Assembly: GCA_021018815.1 (NCBI GenBank)
Contig: JAITYX010000003.1
Span: 1,488,001 to 1,552,000, forward strand
DNA: 64,000 nucleotides
Source of the DNA: Talinum fruticosum
Lineage: Eukaryota > Streptophyta > Magnoliopsida > Caryophyllales > Talinaceae
Reading direction: 5' to 3'
Shown here: positions 1-12,637 of the stretch, one piece after another
Layout of the letters: every line of letters begins with the position of its first letter
How positions within the stretch are numbered: the first letter of the stretch is position 1
Notes under the pieces: model-generated
The model's database searches: none
The model's input: the letters and a program-made list of their open reading frames with translations, nothing else
Told to the model about the DNA's origin: nothing
Translations under genes and position numbers: made by a program

Positions 1-134
1 TTCCTCATAAGTCATACCAAATCACATAAACATAACAAACTGAAAAAGTCCGAAAGGAAAAATACAATACTATCGGGTTGTATTGTTCTTCTTCATGAAG
101 TTTTGAAGCCAAATTTTACGAAGTTTCTCATTTT

Positions 135-1232
135 TCACAAGAAAGCCTCTCCCTTGAACTTCATTTGCAATCAAATTATCGAATGCGAAGCCAAAAACTC
201 ATCTTCAAAACCTTCGAGTCTTCATAACTTCTTCAAAGAGTACCTCAACATCAAGCTTGGACTTAGAGAATTTTTCGAGAGCCGTTGCAACTTGACTAAG
301 CTGGGAAGAAATTACTTGTATATCCGGGTCAACCTCACGAGCTCTCTTTCGACTTCTTGTTGACCCCGATGGTACACCAATAGAAGAAACAGATGGATTG
401 TCATTTGCTTTCATGGTTTCACTTTCATCATTACTCTTCTCTTCGCATTTATCGCGAGACTCTACTTCAACATCATCAAATGATTTCGCATAACTTCCTC
501 TAGCTACATCCTTCCCAATAACGATTGCCATTTCATCGTACATCTCAATTTTTTTATTCAAATACTTGTCATGAGCAGGATTTGCCTAATAAAAAAACAT
601 AAAATAAACATCACAAATTGAGCCATCATCTAGCATCATTGAAAAACTACGAGCAATAAACACAGAATACTAAGAAAACCAAATTGAGCCATCATCTAGC
701 ATCATTGAAAGAAATATGCATGATTCCTTGATATGGTCCAAGTTATGACAAAATTTCAACCCCCTAATGGAATTTATATGTCAAAGTCAGCCAAAAGTCG
801 AAGCATATACATATTATGTCATTATTAACTCTGCAAATCTCAATCGTTGGCACAAAGTACAAGAAAAAGAGGAAGGGGATTTTACCATACCTCAATGTAT
901 GCATCATACACAGTAGGTGATGCTTGAATCATCTTAAGGTTTTCATCCCACCCAAAGCCAAAATCTTTATTTCGAAGCTTTGATATCACTCCCCATGTAG
1001 CTTTGACTGTCTTCGGATGATTTTCAACATGCTCGGACAAGCATTTGACATTGTACTTCTTTGATATGAATTCTCATTGCTGCAGCAAAGGAGATAGACT
1101 TGAAAGTATTATTTGGTCGATTGCCCTTCTTCACTTCATTAGCCAAAAATTTCAGTAACTCCTTTGACATTGCCTTTGGCCACCGAAATTGAGTTTTTTC
1201 TTATCAACTTCCTTATTCTTCCCTTTGTCCAT
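135..1232 (-). pseudogene. Harbinger ORF1: Myb/SANT-like DNA-binding protein, decayed
   Basis: The partner protein of Harbinger elements, which binds element ends and works with the transposase. Exon 1 is about 891-1232, with ATG at 1232 and a GT donor after 891. Exon 2 is about 135-585, with an AG acceptor at 586-587. Exon 1 carries the Myb/SANT-like pattern FRWPKAMSKELLKFLANEV near the start, NTFKSISF, and a later GFGWDENLKMI block, as in plant Myb_DNA-bind_3 proteins. Exon 2 is a charged, Ser-rich tail ending in a coiled-coil-like segment (QVATALEKFSKSKLDVEVLF). Damage: the MDKGK start and the FRWPK frame do not join, and an extra base near 208-213 breaks the C-terminus; the same segment in copy B (23010-23180) is open to the shared stop. 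Exon borders are inferred from splice consensus only. Confidence 0.75.
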
Positions 1233-1329
1233 GCTGCATAAATCGGTTTATCAAAATTCAACGCAAGGCAAAAATTGAAAGTAACACTTGAAAAAGAAAA
1301 TCAATCTTACAAGTACATGTTATTATGAG

Positions 1330-2603
1330 AAACATTTCATCTTCGTTCTTGATAATTTTGCCACATTGCATTCGCTATAGCATCCCTTTTATTTTCCAAA
1401 CTTGATTTTCTTCCCTCTCTTCTCTTTGTGAGAATCGAGATCTTTGTGTATAATTTGAAAATTCTTGATCAACTTCTCTCATAATATAGTCATTTGGATC
1501 AACACCCCTAAGAAAGTTGTGTAACACACAACATACAAGAACGACATCCACTTGAGTTTTAAAATCCTAAAATGGCTCTGCGTCTAGCACACGAAAACGC
1601 TTTTTCAAGACACCAAATGCCCTTTCTATACTAATCCTCAAGGAAGAATGGCGTAGGTTAAACAACTCCTTCGCATTTGTTGGAGGTGAGTTCTCATCAA
1701 ACTCTTTCAAGTGATATCGAACTTTCCTATAAGGTGGTACAAAACCTTTCCGAAGAGTATAACCAGAATCTAGCGTGAAAATATTTCCCTACAAGAGATG
1801 AAAAATTTCATTACTATTTAGGTGGTATTACTTTAAGGGGAAAAAACAAGTTATCAAGTGATACCTTCTAGGGCATGGAAGCCTCTTGAAACCGCATCAT
1901 TGAACACCCTAGAATCATGTGCTGACCCTTCCCACCCGGCAAGTACATATGTGAACTTGAGGTCATCGAAAGATATGGCAGCAAGCACATTTTGGGACAA
2001 CCCACCTTTTCTATTCCTATACCTATCTTGATCTTCGACAGGTATAGATGCACGCACATGAGTGCCGTCTAAAGCTCCTATACAATCCTCAAACCATGGA
2101 TAAAACCTAGAGTTGTTTACCATTTTCGAGAGGGTAGAGGAGCTAGGAGGGTTAACAAACTCGGATACAACTTAAGCATAGCTTTAAGGACCTTGTGAAA
2201 ATAGATATCAACGGTCCAAGTAGAACGGAAGAATCTTCCTCCTATTACCCTAAATCTTACATTATGGCCTAATAGGTGTAGAAACATCACAACTTGTTCT
2301 CTAACACTCATATGTACAAGTGTTAGCAAGAAGTTCCCTCCTTTCAAGAGTTTCACACAATGTAAAAAGGTCATCGAGGCTCATTCGAATTTGATCAATA
2401 CAATGTCTATCCCCACATAACAATACACTATTTATATAATTTTCTCTCTCAAGATCTCTATTGACATGTGGTTGACGTGGGATTGGAAGAAATTCGTCAC
2501 TATTTGTTTTCTTATACTTTTTAAGAAATGCTAATGTGCCTCATACAAAAGCAATAGTAGCACCGGTGACCACAACTTCTTCTTCTTTTAATTCATCTAC
2601 TAT
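1330..2603 (-). pseudogene. Harbinger transposase (DDE_Tnp_4), frameshifted
   Basis: A nuclease of the PIF/Harbinger DDE family that would cut and paste the element at TTA-type sites. The N-terminal part is read from about 2600 (TGATIAFV), then RENYINSVLLCGDRHCIDQI and MSLDDLFTLCETLERRELL. Next comes the conserved HMSVREQVVMFLHLLGHNV block and then DCIGALDGTHV (first Asp), GWEGSAHDSRVF (second Asp) and RISIERAFGVLKKRF (Glu). After about 1854 the frame resumes following a gap (DSGYTLRKGFVPPYRKV), which could be an intron or small indel. Frameshifts are visible near 2310 and near 2165, so no full protein can be made as it stands. All three catalytic acids are still encoded. The C-terminal limit is approximate. 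Confidence 0.85.
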
Positions 2604-3770
2604 CTAAAGAATATAATTAATGTCAAATGAATTAGTCATACTGCACAAAAGAGAACAGAGGTAAACAAAGAGGAAGAGTATTGTCTACTTAACAAGCTAA
2701 TAAAGAATATAATAATTAAAAATGGTGGCACTACTACAACTATTGACAAGCTAATGATGTTACAAGTTACAAGGATTTCTCTCGAAATTTCATGGAAACA
2801 CAAATCAACTAGTGCACTTGTTCATTTCTAAAGGCATATCCCAAGATCACCAATGAAACACCAACAACAAGTAACAACTAAGTTCTCCGGGGAATATTTA
2901 ACTATTTTATGCTTGGCTGCCCCATTGAAACTCCACATGCAAATAGAGGAAGTCAAAACTGTAAGACTTCAACAAAAAAATAATCAATTTATCAATTAAC
3001 CGAACCGAGAAAATCGAGTATACAAATGGCTACTCTCGTTAAAAATAGTATAGAATTACTTGAGATGCACAACGTGTGAGTGGAATATTTAAAAATAGGT
3101 TTCTTCATTATGTACTCGTGTGTCCCCCGAAACCTATTCCGGTCATCTTCACTTAATAAGGACACACATTTGACATTGCATACAATTAGACATGTACATA
3201 AGCACACGGAATGTAAGCGGAATTTAGAAGGCCAATCTGCAAGTACATGGATAAATGAATCACGAGTGGCATTGGCATAAACCGACCTTTTCCGTAAATG
3301 ACTTCCTTCTCCGTTCTCCACCTCAATCCAATCCGCAAAATAGGATATTGGGAGCCAGGGAGGCTTTAGTGTCAATATCAACTTCTTAAGTATAGATATT
3401 GGCATTACAGGATAACTAGGACCAAACCACTCCCTTCCGCATAAAAGCACTCAAGCGCAAGATTGCCAAACCGATCCATTGTGAACGGAACTTAATAATG
3501 GTTTGCATAGAACTAGGAAATCAAGAAATAAGCTTTCATGTTCGGAAATAGCCGAGAAATAGCTGTATCAATCCTAGAACTGTCATTATAAGACCTATCG
3601 TTCTTGGGCTTTTCTTGTATAGTTAGAAATGACTTGCTACTAGAAGATATGTTTCCAAAAACCCTGTTACTCTTGAAAGTTTCTTAAAGGTGGGGGCAGA
3701 GGAAGAGGAAATATAACTAGACAGGTAAACCATAGAGTTCATATCTATTTTCACAAGGTCCTTAAAGCTA
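2179..3770. repeat. 30-bp perfect inverted repeat inside Harbinger A
   Basis: Bases 2179-2208, within the transposase coding region (YFHKVLKAM), recur as an exact reverse complement at 3741-3770, in the element's non-coding 5' part. The span given runs from one arm to the other. A short direct repeat (AGCTAATTAGACTTCAAA) begins at about 3767 and recurs near 3819. Confidence 0.8.
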
Positions 3771-4439
3771 ATTAGACTTCAAATTAGCTTATATTAACCG
3801 TCTATTCATCGGTGAGGGAGCTAATTAGACTTCAAAAGGTTGCATGATTCGGTTCCATTGTTGAATGATTGAGCGGGACAACCGACCAATCAGTAATCGG
3901 GAAAGAAGTGAAGGATGGCGGAAACACAAGCGAGTTCACTATATAGACTTGTGCTTTCAATAACAAAATGTTCCTTTAATCATTTCGACTGGGGAGCTCT
4001 TAGACAACATAAGCAATTTCCTTTAGTCATTAATCTAGATTTCGCAGAACATAAGCAATTTCAAAAGCAACAAAACCTAACCCAACACCACCAAAACCAT
4101 AACAATATGAGCTTCAAATCCCCCAAACAACCGGAAGCATGTAATCTAACCTAACAAAATTCCCAAATAACCGAAGGTTTTCCAAAATCCAAAAGGATTA
4201 CGAACAAAAACCCAATTAATCGGGCAATAAACAAGTAAGGAGACAAGATGAATACCGTTGTGAAGGCCGATGCTAGCTTCTTCGGTGTTGATGTTGAAAA
4301 GAACGCCTTTGTAGCGGATTTTGGACTTGGAGGTCAAGCTAATCAAAGAGTTTTACCCTAAGTGCCATCACGGATGTTTGGAAGGGTCGTTGAAGGAGGT
4401 GTTGAGGCACGGGTGGGACGACGAGGCTTTGGACACACC

Positions 4440-4640
4440 ACCGAGGCGTTGGACACAACGATGAGAGGGAAACCGCGATGAGAAAGGACTCGAGAGGAGA
4501 GAGAGAGAGAGCGATGAGCGAGAGGACTCGAGAGGAGAGGGAAACCGCGATGAGCAAGGACTCGAGAGGAGAGAGAGAGAGCGATGAGCGATGAGCGAGA
4601 GGCCTTCGGGTTCACGCGAGCGAGAGCGAGAGTGAAGGCG
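4440..4640. repeat. Subterminal GA-rich minisatellite of Harbinger A
   Basis: Degenerate tandem units built on CGATGAG, ACTCGAGAGGAGAG and GAGAGAGAG, repeating roughly every 60 bp. The mirror segment of copy B (about 20700-20900, CT-rich) has similar words, so this is part of the family's subterminal region. Open frames across it (for example 4358-4757) are repeat-encoded Ser/Leu/Arg strings and are not genes. Confidence 0.7.
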
Positions 4641-4912
4641 AGAGGGAAAGGGAGGGGTTAGCCGAGTGAGAGATTGGAAAATTAATTTCCTCCCAAAAGG
4701 GAAGAATTTATTTTCGCTAAGTGGGGAAAATATTTTAGCTCGGAAAATTTTTTCCAAATTTTATTAACCAAACAACGAGAAAATGAAATCATAATTTTCC
4801 AATAAAATATTTTCCTTCCAAATAAACACACCCTTAATATAAATGGGACATAGGTACTAAAGTGTACACGTTGTCTACTCAACATTGTTAAGTTTGTGAA
4901 TTATTTGGGTAA

Positions 4913-5686
4913 AAGCATCTGTAATAGGTGAGTCTGTTTTAGGCTTATTTGGTTGGGGTATTCAAGGATATCTTTTTCTCTCTCATAAATCTTTACTTCT
5001 ACAAGTACAACTCACAAATAAGGTTCACCAATTTAAAAAATTCACATATAACCCACTCATTAACATATTTAATTAGTTTCCCTATTTTATATTACATTAT
5101 TATTTATTTTTATAATATATATAAATTTATTAGATAAATTATAAATATTGAAATTAATTATTTAAGATCGCAATTTTTCAAACAAATGATATAATAATAT
5201 CAAAAATTTTATTGAATAAAAAAAGATACAATAACAATGTTAATACAATGATACAACACATTGTATCATTCATTATTTTAGGTTGATTTTTTTGTAAAAA
5301 TACAATAAAAATAACAATGTTGTATTATTAGAAATTTTATTAAAGAAATTTTTAAGGAAAATTAATAGTTGTTACATTAGGAAATTATTAATTTTCCTTA
5401 ATAACAATTTCCCAAATCTCAACACGTGAGAGAGAGAGATTATTACTGCATTAATTTCCTAAAAATAACCGTAGGCACACAGAGAGAGAAAGAGAGAGAA
5501 TCAATGGGCTTTGCTTGGACGAATCACAAAATGCCACATAGCCTCGAATTTGGTGTGGGAGAGGCGCCGTTCGGCAAGTGTGCACACGTGCTTCGGGAAG
5601 TCGCCCGTGCACCGTGGGATGGCGCGCCCGCACTCATCGGCCATTTCGGTAGCCTAAGGCTCGCGCGCCTTCCATTGTGGAGGCTC
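4913..5686. mobile_element. Family D non-autonomous element, copy 1
   Basis: A 774 bp element flanked by TAA at 4910-4912 and 5687-5689. The left end AAGCATCTGTAATAGG and the reverse complement of the right end, GAGCCTCCACAATGG, form an imperfect terminal inverted repeat. The left two thirds are very AT-rich; the last 150 bp are strongly GC-rich. It has no coding capacity: the open frame at 5426-5689 is a by-product of GC-rich sequence. The TAA duplication suggests a PIF/Harbinger-type MITE, but the ends do not match the Harbinger A/B ends. Copies 2 and 3 lie at 5690-6597 and 19386-24340. Confidence 0.65.
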
Positions 5687-5689
5687 TAA

Positions 5690-6597
5690 GCATCTCTAGT
5701 GGGTGAGCTCGTTTTAGGCTCACCCCGTGCGACACATCGACAAAGGACCCGCTTTTCTCTTTCTTAAATCCTTACTCTCACAATGCAAAGCGCACCAACA
5801 AGACTCACTCATTTAAATAATACCTATGGAGCCCATGTATCAATATATATAATTAATTAATTTTTTTATTTTAAATTGTTATTTACTTTCATAATGTAAA
5901 TTATGTAATATACTAAAAATTGAAATTAATTATTTTTTATTATAATTTTAAAAAAAAATAATACAATATTATTAAAAATTTTATTAATTAAAAAATACAA
6001 CAACAATAAAAATGTAATTATTATTTATGTTTTCCAATTTCCGTATTTATTATTTACATTTTCCAATTTGTGTATTTATTATTTACATTTTCCAATTCTT
6101 ATATTTATTCTTGAGTTTTTCTATGTGGCCAGTACATCCTCCTTTTTATTGCTCTCTCCTTTCTTTTATTTCTCTCTCCTCTTCAATTGCCTTCTGCGTC
6201 CTTCCTCTTCATCTTCGTCTTCATCTGCCTCCTTCCTTCAACAACAACTTCTATTTCTCTCTCCTCTTCAACTCAAGATTCTCTTTCTCTCTCCTCTTCA
6301 ACTTAAAATACAACAATTATCCCTCCTTCCTCCAACTCAAGATTCAACAATATAGCTCCTTCCTCCATCTCCATCTCCATCTCCATTAAAGTGCAGATAT
6401 CCATCCTCCACCACTTCATCTGTCATTGACGATTCAGGAGCAAACACCTGGCGTCGGGCCTCCCCAGCAAGTGGCGCCGAAGGCCGAGCTCACCCGCGCG
6501 CTTCCAGAAACTGCTCGTCCGCTGTTGGGAAGCCGCGCCTTAGGGTGTCGCGCCACATCAGATTTCCAGGCCCGCGCACCCTGCTTTGGAGATGGTC
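5690..6597. mobile_element. Family D non-autonomous element, copy 2
   Basis: A 908 bp element directly abutting copy 1 and sharing its TAA; a second TAA follows at 6598-6600. The left end is GCATCTCTAGTGGGTG and the reverse complement of the right end is GACCATCTCCAAAGCAGGG. Inside are a tandem repeat of about 34 bp (6020-6115, TTATTTACATTTTCCAATT units) and a pyrimidine-rich block (6150-6390) with repeated CTCTCTCCTCTTCAACT words. The last 170 bp are GC-rich. The open frames at 6027-6389 and 6426-6629 follow from these biased blocks and are not considered genes. Confidence 0.65.
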
Positions 6598-6600
6598 TAA

Positions 6601-7788
6601 GTAAGCCTATTGTACGCAAGCCATTGTAGTCATCTTTCGAAGAACATCACTCAACAGCAAAAAAACAGAGGAAAGTTAAACTTAATTGCTTATGATTCTT
6701 TTGTATTCTTTTTGTTTTATGCTCAATTCATTAATTGATACTTCCATTCTATTACAATCTATTATTTCCACCATCTAGTTTGGGATATACAAAAGACACT
6801 AGCACATTTCGGTGACACGAACCTTGATATATTAGGAGGTTATGCAGTTCTTGAAATTGAAAGTAAAAACCTCAAGATAGGCGATACTCTTGGGTCAAGT
6901 GAGTTGCAACTTCTAGACGTTATTTTCTTTTCTTTTATAATCAAGGGCACCAGGGATAGTTTCAACATATAATTAATTCACAAAAAATTAAATTATCAAA
7001 TCAATTATACATTTAAAAAAATCTTTTTCTGAACACTAATAAGGACTTTATTGACATTATTAGTGGATAGGTGATAAATATTACAGAGATAAAATGTAGG
7101 TATTAAAACGATTATATGAATGGGAGCTTTATACAATTTTGCATAAGGACTGTCTAGGTAGCAAAAGTGTTGGAATCCCCAACGAAAAGGAAAAATATAT
7201 AGAGCAAGAGGAAAAAGAAGAGGATATCAACACGCCAAGTCCATACTCCAAGTCTCCAATACTGCACGTCAAAGGGCAGATAATTTCAGTTTCTAAAGGA
7301 CCCACAAGGAAGCATTGTCAAGATAATTAAGAACCGCAAAGATAACTTCATGTTCACATTTCGCAGCCTCATATTCCCATTTCATTAGCCAATAATGGTA
7401 CATGTTGATTGATAAGGAAATTTTTTTATAAGGATGGTACATGTTGATTGATAGTAGCCATTCTTGGAAATAATAAAGTTGTCCTTTTAGTTTAGGTCAT
7501 TCAATTTACATCCTTTTTCTCTCCCCTATGTTGTTACATAAGAACTTTATATAAATGACGCATAACGTATTGTCAGTAATCAACATTACTAGAGGCAAAA
7601 GAAAAGCAGCAAAATATGTTTTTGCCATTGCCACAACTTGCACGATATCTTCCAAACTTTCAGCCCCACTAGCCCTAGCAATCACCTATGACACTATATA
7701 TACACCCTGTATATATATATCCTGATTCGTCAGAAACACAAAACACAGCCTTGTTGAAAACCAAATCACATAACAAAGCTAGGAAAAC
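6601..7788. other. Upstream region of the subtilase pseudogene
   Basis: Intergenic DNA with no gene I can support. A 20-bp direct repeat (ATGGTACATGTTGATTGATA) occurs at about 7395 and 7434. A stretch without stops at 6778-6972, with no ATG and no recognised domain, could be an exon relic. A TATA-like run (CTATATATACACC, about 7692-7705) lies about 90 bp before the ATG of the subtilase pseudogene and is the best promoter candidate. Confidence 0.4.
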
Positions 7789-8421
7789 ATGGAGTTCCAT
7801 AGATGTGGATTTCAGTTAATGCTCATTCTCCTACTTTCCTACCGCATGTATGTACTAGCAAAGAAGGAACAACTAGAGAGGAGAACTTACCTAGTTCACA
7901 TGGACGAGTCCCACATGCCTACAAATTTTGTGGATAGTAGTACTTCTCGTTTCTCAACTCTGCAGCAGAATCTGCAGGGATGCTTTACACTCACAACAGT
8001 GTAATTCATGGCTTCGCCACAAGGCTTACGGAGGAGGAAGCACAACTGCTTGAGGGCCAACCCGAGATTCTTGGTGTTCTGCCCGAGTTAAGTTATGAGC
8101 TCCATACAACTCGAACACCTCAGTTTCTTGGGCTCGGAAAAGGCAACCAGCTCCTCCCAACTTCAGCATCCGAAGGTGATGTGATAATTGGAGTACTGGA
8201 CACGGGTGTATGGCCTGAGCATGAAAGCTTTGACGACACCGGCCTAAGTCCAGTGCCTAGAAGCTGGAAGGGCACATGTGAAGAAGGGAACAAATTCAGC
8301 ATGTCAAACTGCAACAGAAAACTCATTGGTGCAAGCTACTTCTACAAAGGGTATGAAGCTACTCTAGGACCAATTGATGAGTCAGCGGAAAGCAAATCAC
8401 CAAGAGATGACCATGGCCATG

Positions 8422-9868
<1,447 letters not shown>

Positions 9869-11010
9869 TGAATATTACAGAGACATTTGCTGTGGGGGCC
9901 TTCACAGCAATGTTAAAGGGAATATTTATCTCCTGCTCAGTAGGAAATGCTGGACCTGACACGGGCACCTTGTCCAATGCTGCTCCATGGATAACCACAG
10001 TCGGTGCTGGTAGATTGGACAGCGACTTTCCAGCATATGTTGTCCTTGGAAATGGAAAAATTTTCACCAGTGCATCACTTGGAAAGTTATTACCCCTCTG
10101 GGGATGCAAGCAACATGACAAATGGCAACCTTTGCATGAGTGGCAGCTTGAATCTCGATCAGGTTTATGGAAGAATAGTTGTCTGCGATCGAGGGGAAAC
10201 TCAAGGATGCAAAAAGGTGTGGTGGTTAAGAAGGCTGATGGCGTGGGAATGATATTAGCAAATACGGAAGCTTATGGAGAAGAGTTGGTAGCTGATACTC
10301 ACCTTATCCCTGCAGCATCTGTGGGTCAGAAAACAGGTGATGAGATCAAAACATACAGATCAAAGCACACGGCATTGGTGACTATTGGTTTTTGGGAACC
10401 AAGTTAGGGTGCAACCATCCCCAGTTATAGCAGCATTCAGTTCCAGAGGTCCCAACCCAATCACACCAGAAATACTCAAAGCCAACTTGATTGCTCTAGG
10501 AGTCAATATCCTAGCAGGTTAGACAGGCAGGGTGGGTCCTTCTGGGCTACCGACGGATAGACGACATGTGAACTTCAACATCATCTCAGGAACATCAATG
10601 TAATGTCCACATGTAAACGGTTTGGCTGCATTTATCAAGGCTGCACATCCAGATTAGAGCCCCGCAGTCTTGGTGACTGCCCTTAACCATGTCTTACACT
10701 GTTTGTAAGAACAATAAGGATATTCTTGATTCTGCTAATGGACTTCCATCCACGCCTTTTGACTATGGGGCCGGACATGTGAACCCTGTTTCTGCCGTTG
10801 ATCCGGGTATTGTGTATGATGTGACGGTTGACAACTACAGCGATTTCCTCTGTGCCTTGAACTACAGCTCAGATCTCATCAAGCATACCACATCTCAGGA
10901 ACTCAGCTGTTCCTCTAGTAAAAAATATAGCATCCAAGATCTTAATTATGCATCCTTCTCTGATGCTTTTGATACAGCTTCTGGGAATGGCTAAGATAGT
11001 CATGTAGTTA

Positions 11011-11484
11011 GAGCATGTTTAGCCTAGTTTTTTTAAAAAAATTTTAAAAGCATTTTTTTGAAAATTGGTTTTGAAGAAAAAATTGAAATGTTTGGCCTAA
11101 ATTTTATCTATGTGTTTTTTAAATAATTAATTTGTTTGACCAAGATTTTTAAAAAGCGAGAGAAACAGAAAATAGATAAAACAAAACAAGACAGAGAGAG
11201 GAGATGAGAGAAGTAGAAATAGAGGAGAGACATAGAGGAGAGATTAAATAACGTGAAAAGAGAGGAGAGAGAGAAAAGAGACAGATAATAAGGTTATGGG
11301 TGGTTGTTAGGAAGTTTTTCCAAAAATTAGAAACAGAAATAACAAATATATGTTTCTATTTTTGGGAACTTTTTTCCAAAATTATTTTTAAAAAACAGTT
11401 TTAATTTTTTACAAATTAAGTGTTTGGCTTAATTTCAGTTTTTAGAATCCAAAAACATTTTCAGAATATAGGCCAAACACCCGC
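11011..11484. mobile_element. Tourist-like MITE, 474 bp, in subtilase 3' part
   Basis: Flanked by TTA at 11008-11010 and 11485-11487. The left end GAGCATGTTTAGCCTA and the reverse complement of the right end GCGGGTGTTTGGCCTA match at 12 of 16 positions. It lies between the VV and RT of the subtilase C-terminal domain, so removing it rejoins the two parts of that domain. It is the same family as 19532-19980, sharing GA-rich AGAGAGGAGAGA blocks and the inner GTTTGGCCTAAATTTTAT motif. Target site and ends fit the PIF/Harbinger (Tourist) class. Confidence 0.8.
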
Positions 11485-11747
11485 TTAGAACTGTCAAATG
11501 CTCAAGAACCCTGACAAATGTAGGCACTCCTGCAGCGTACAAAGTTTCAGTGTCCACACAAAATGACGCAGTTAGGATCACAGTGGAGCCAGAATCGCTG
11601 AGTTTCAGTGCAGTCAATGAAAAGAAGAGTTTTACTGTAACATTTACTGCCAACTCGATGCCATCTGGCAGAATCAGCTTTGCTCATCTGACATGGTTCG
11701 ACTTGAAACACAAGGTGACCAGCCCGATCACTTTTTCATGGACATGA

Positions 11748-12637
11748 AGGTAGCCATCTGAAGTAACATTCGAAGTAGCAAGGGATAACATTCAAGGGAC
11801 AAATCCAATACCAGTCCCATTGGAATCAAACCCTCAGAAGCATAGTTAATTCTGATGATTTTACACATACATGCTCCCTAGAAGTAAATGCTCCTATTAT
11901 TTTTCTCATCTCTTCTTTTTGGCTACGTAAACAAAGAGCTCTATCAATTGAAGAGCTCTTCTATCAATGTCAGCGATGCAGTTCTATAGATCTTCCTCCC
12001 GATCATGACATAGGCATACATAAATAATAGGCATGCTTTTCGCAGGGATGGCATAACTTGAACTTCCTAGAGTAATATCCAGGTTACTTCATGCCAAGTA
12101 AATCAGACAGTTAAACTTAAGTAAAAAAAATAATTCATATAATAGAACATAGAAAAATGAAAATTTATGTTGAAATTTAAAATCTAAAGGAACATTTCAA
12201 GACAGTAACCTGCCTTTTTCCAAGTTTGACTTACACCTTGACTAACATTTTGCCAACAATCTCTATTCTTCAAGGGAAAATATCATCTACCAGGGATCAC
12301 ATGATCTAAGCACAAGTTTATGCCATTATTCTGCTTCATAACATTACAATCATGAGCAGCCGCCTGTTGATGATTCATCAACCTATGTCACAGCCGAGCA
12401 CCAAATTATACATCGCTATAGTTGGTAGCAAATGAACTTTGGCATTCTCAGCAGTTTATCAGAACTTGCACATCATGAGGCTGCACCAATCTGTCATAGT
12501 AGTTGCCAGTAACTAATTGCATAACTTGAAAATGCATTATGACATCCAACATGCTCAAAAAAATTGCTTACATTTTGACTAAGGTTTGGCGCGTAAAATC
12601 TCATAACAGATGACGAACCTTTAATAGACTACTCTTC
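11748..12637. other. Intergenic region between the tail-to-tail subtilase pseudogene and RMT2-like gene
   Basis: No gene seen. The two genes converge here, so this segment should hold the 3' UTR and polyadenylation site of the minus-strand methyltransferase-like gene (its stop codon is at 12638-12640), as well as old subtilase 3' sequence. Confidence 0.4.

Larger units (their letters stand above)
1..4833 (-). mobile_element. PIF/Harbinger DNA transposon A (left end outside window)
   Basis: An autonomous-type PIF/Harbinger element read on the minus strand. Its right end at 4833 is GGGTGTGTTT on the minus strand, next to TTA at 4834-4836, the usual target duplication of this superfamily. It holds the two genes typical of the family, in the same orientation: a DDE transposase (about 1330-2603) and a Myb/SANT-like DNA-binding partner (135-1232). 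Between 2603 and 4680 there is no recognisable gene; the 2992-3450 stretch is open but resembles nothing I know. The terminal 150 bp (about 4680-4833) matches the left end of the deleted copy B at 20531-23977, and 3520-3565 matches 21449-21500 inverted. By comparison with B, about 650-700 bp of A's other end should lie before base 1. Both genes carry frameshifts, so the copy is probably immobile. Confidence 0.85.

Noticed and set aside
2992..3450. 152-codon minus-strand open frame in Harbinger A
   Set aside because: No domain recognised, outside the two known Harbinger genes, and overlapped by an open frame on the other strand.
4339..4757. Ser/Leu-rich minus-strand frames
   Set aside because: Encoded by the GA-rich subterminal minisatellite of the Harbinger element.
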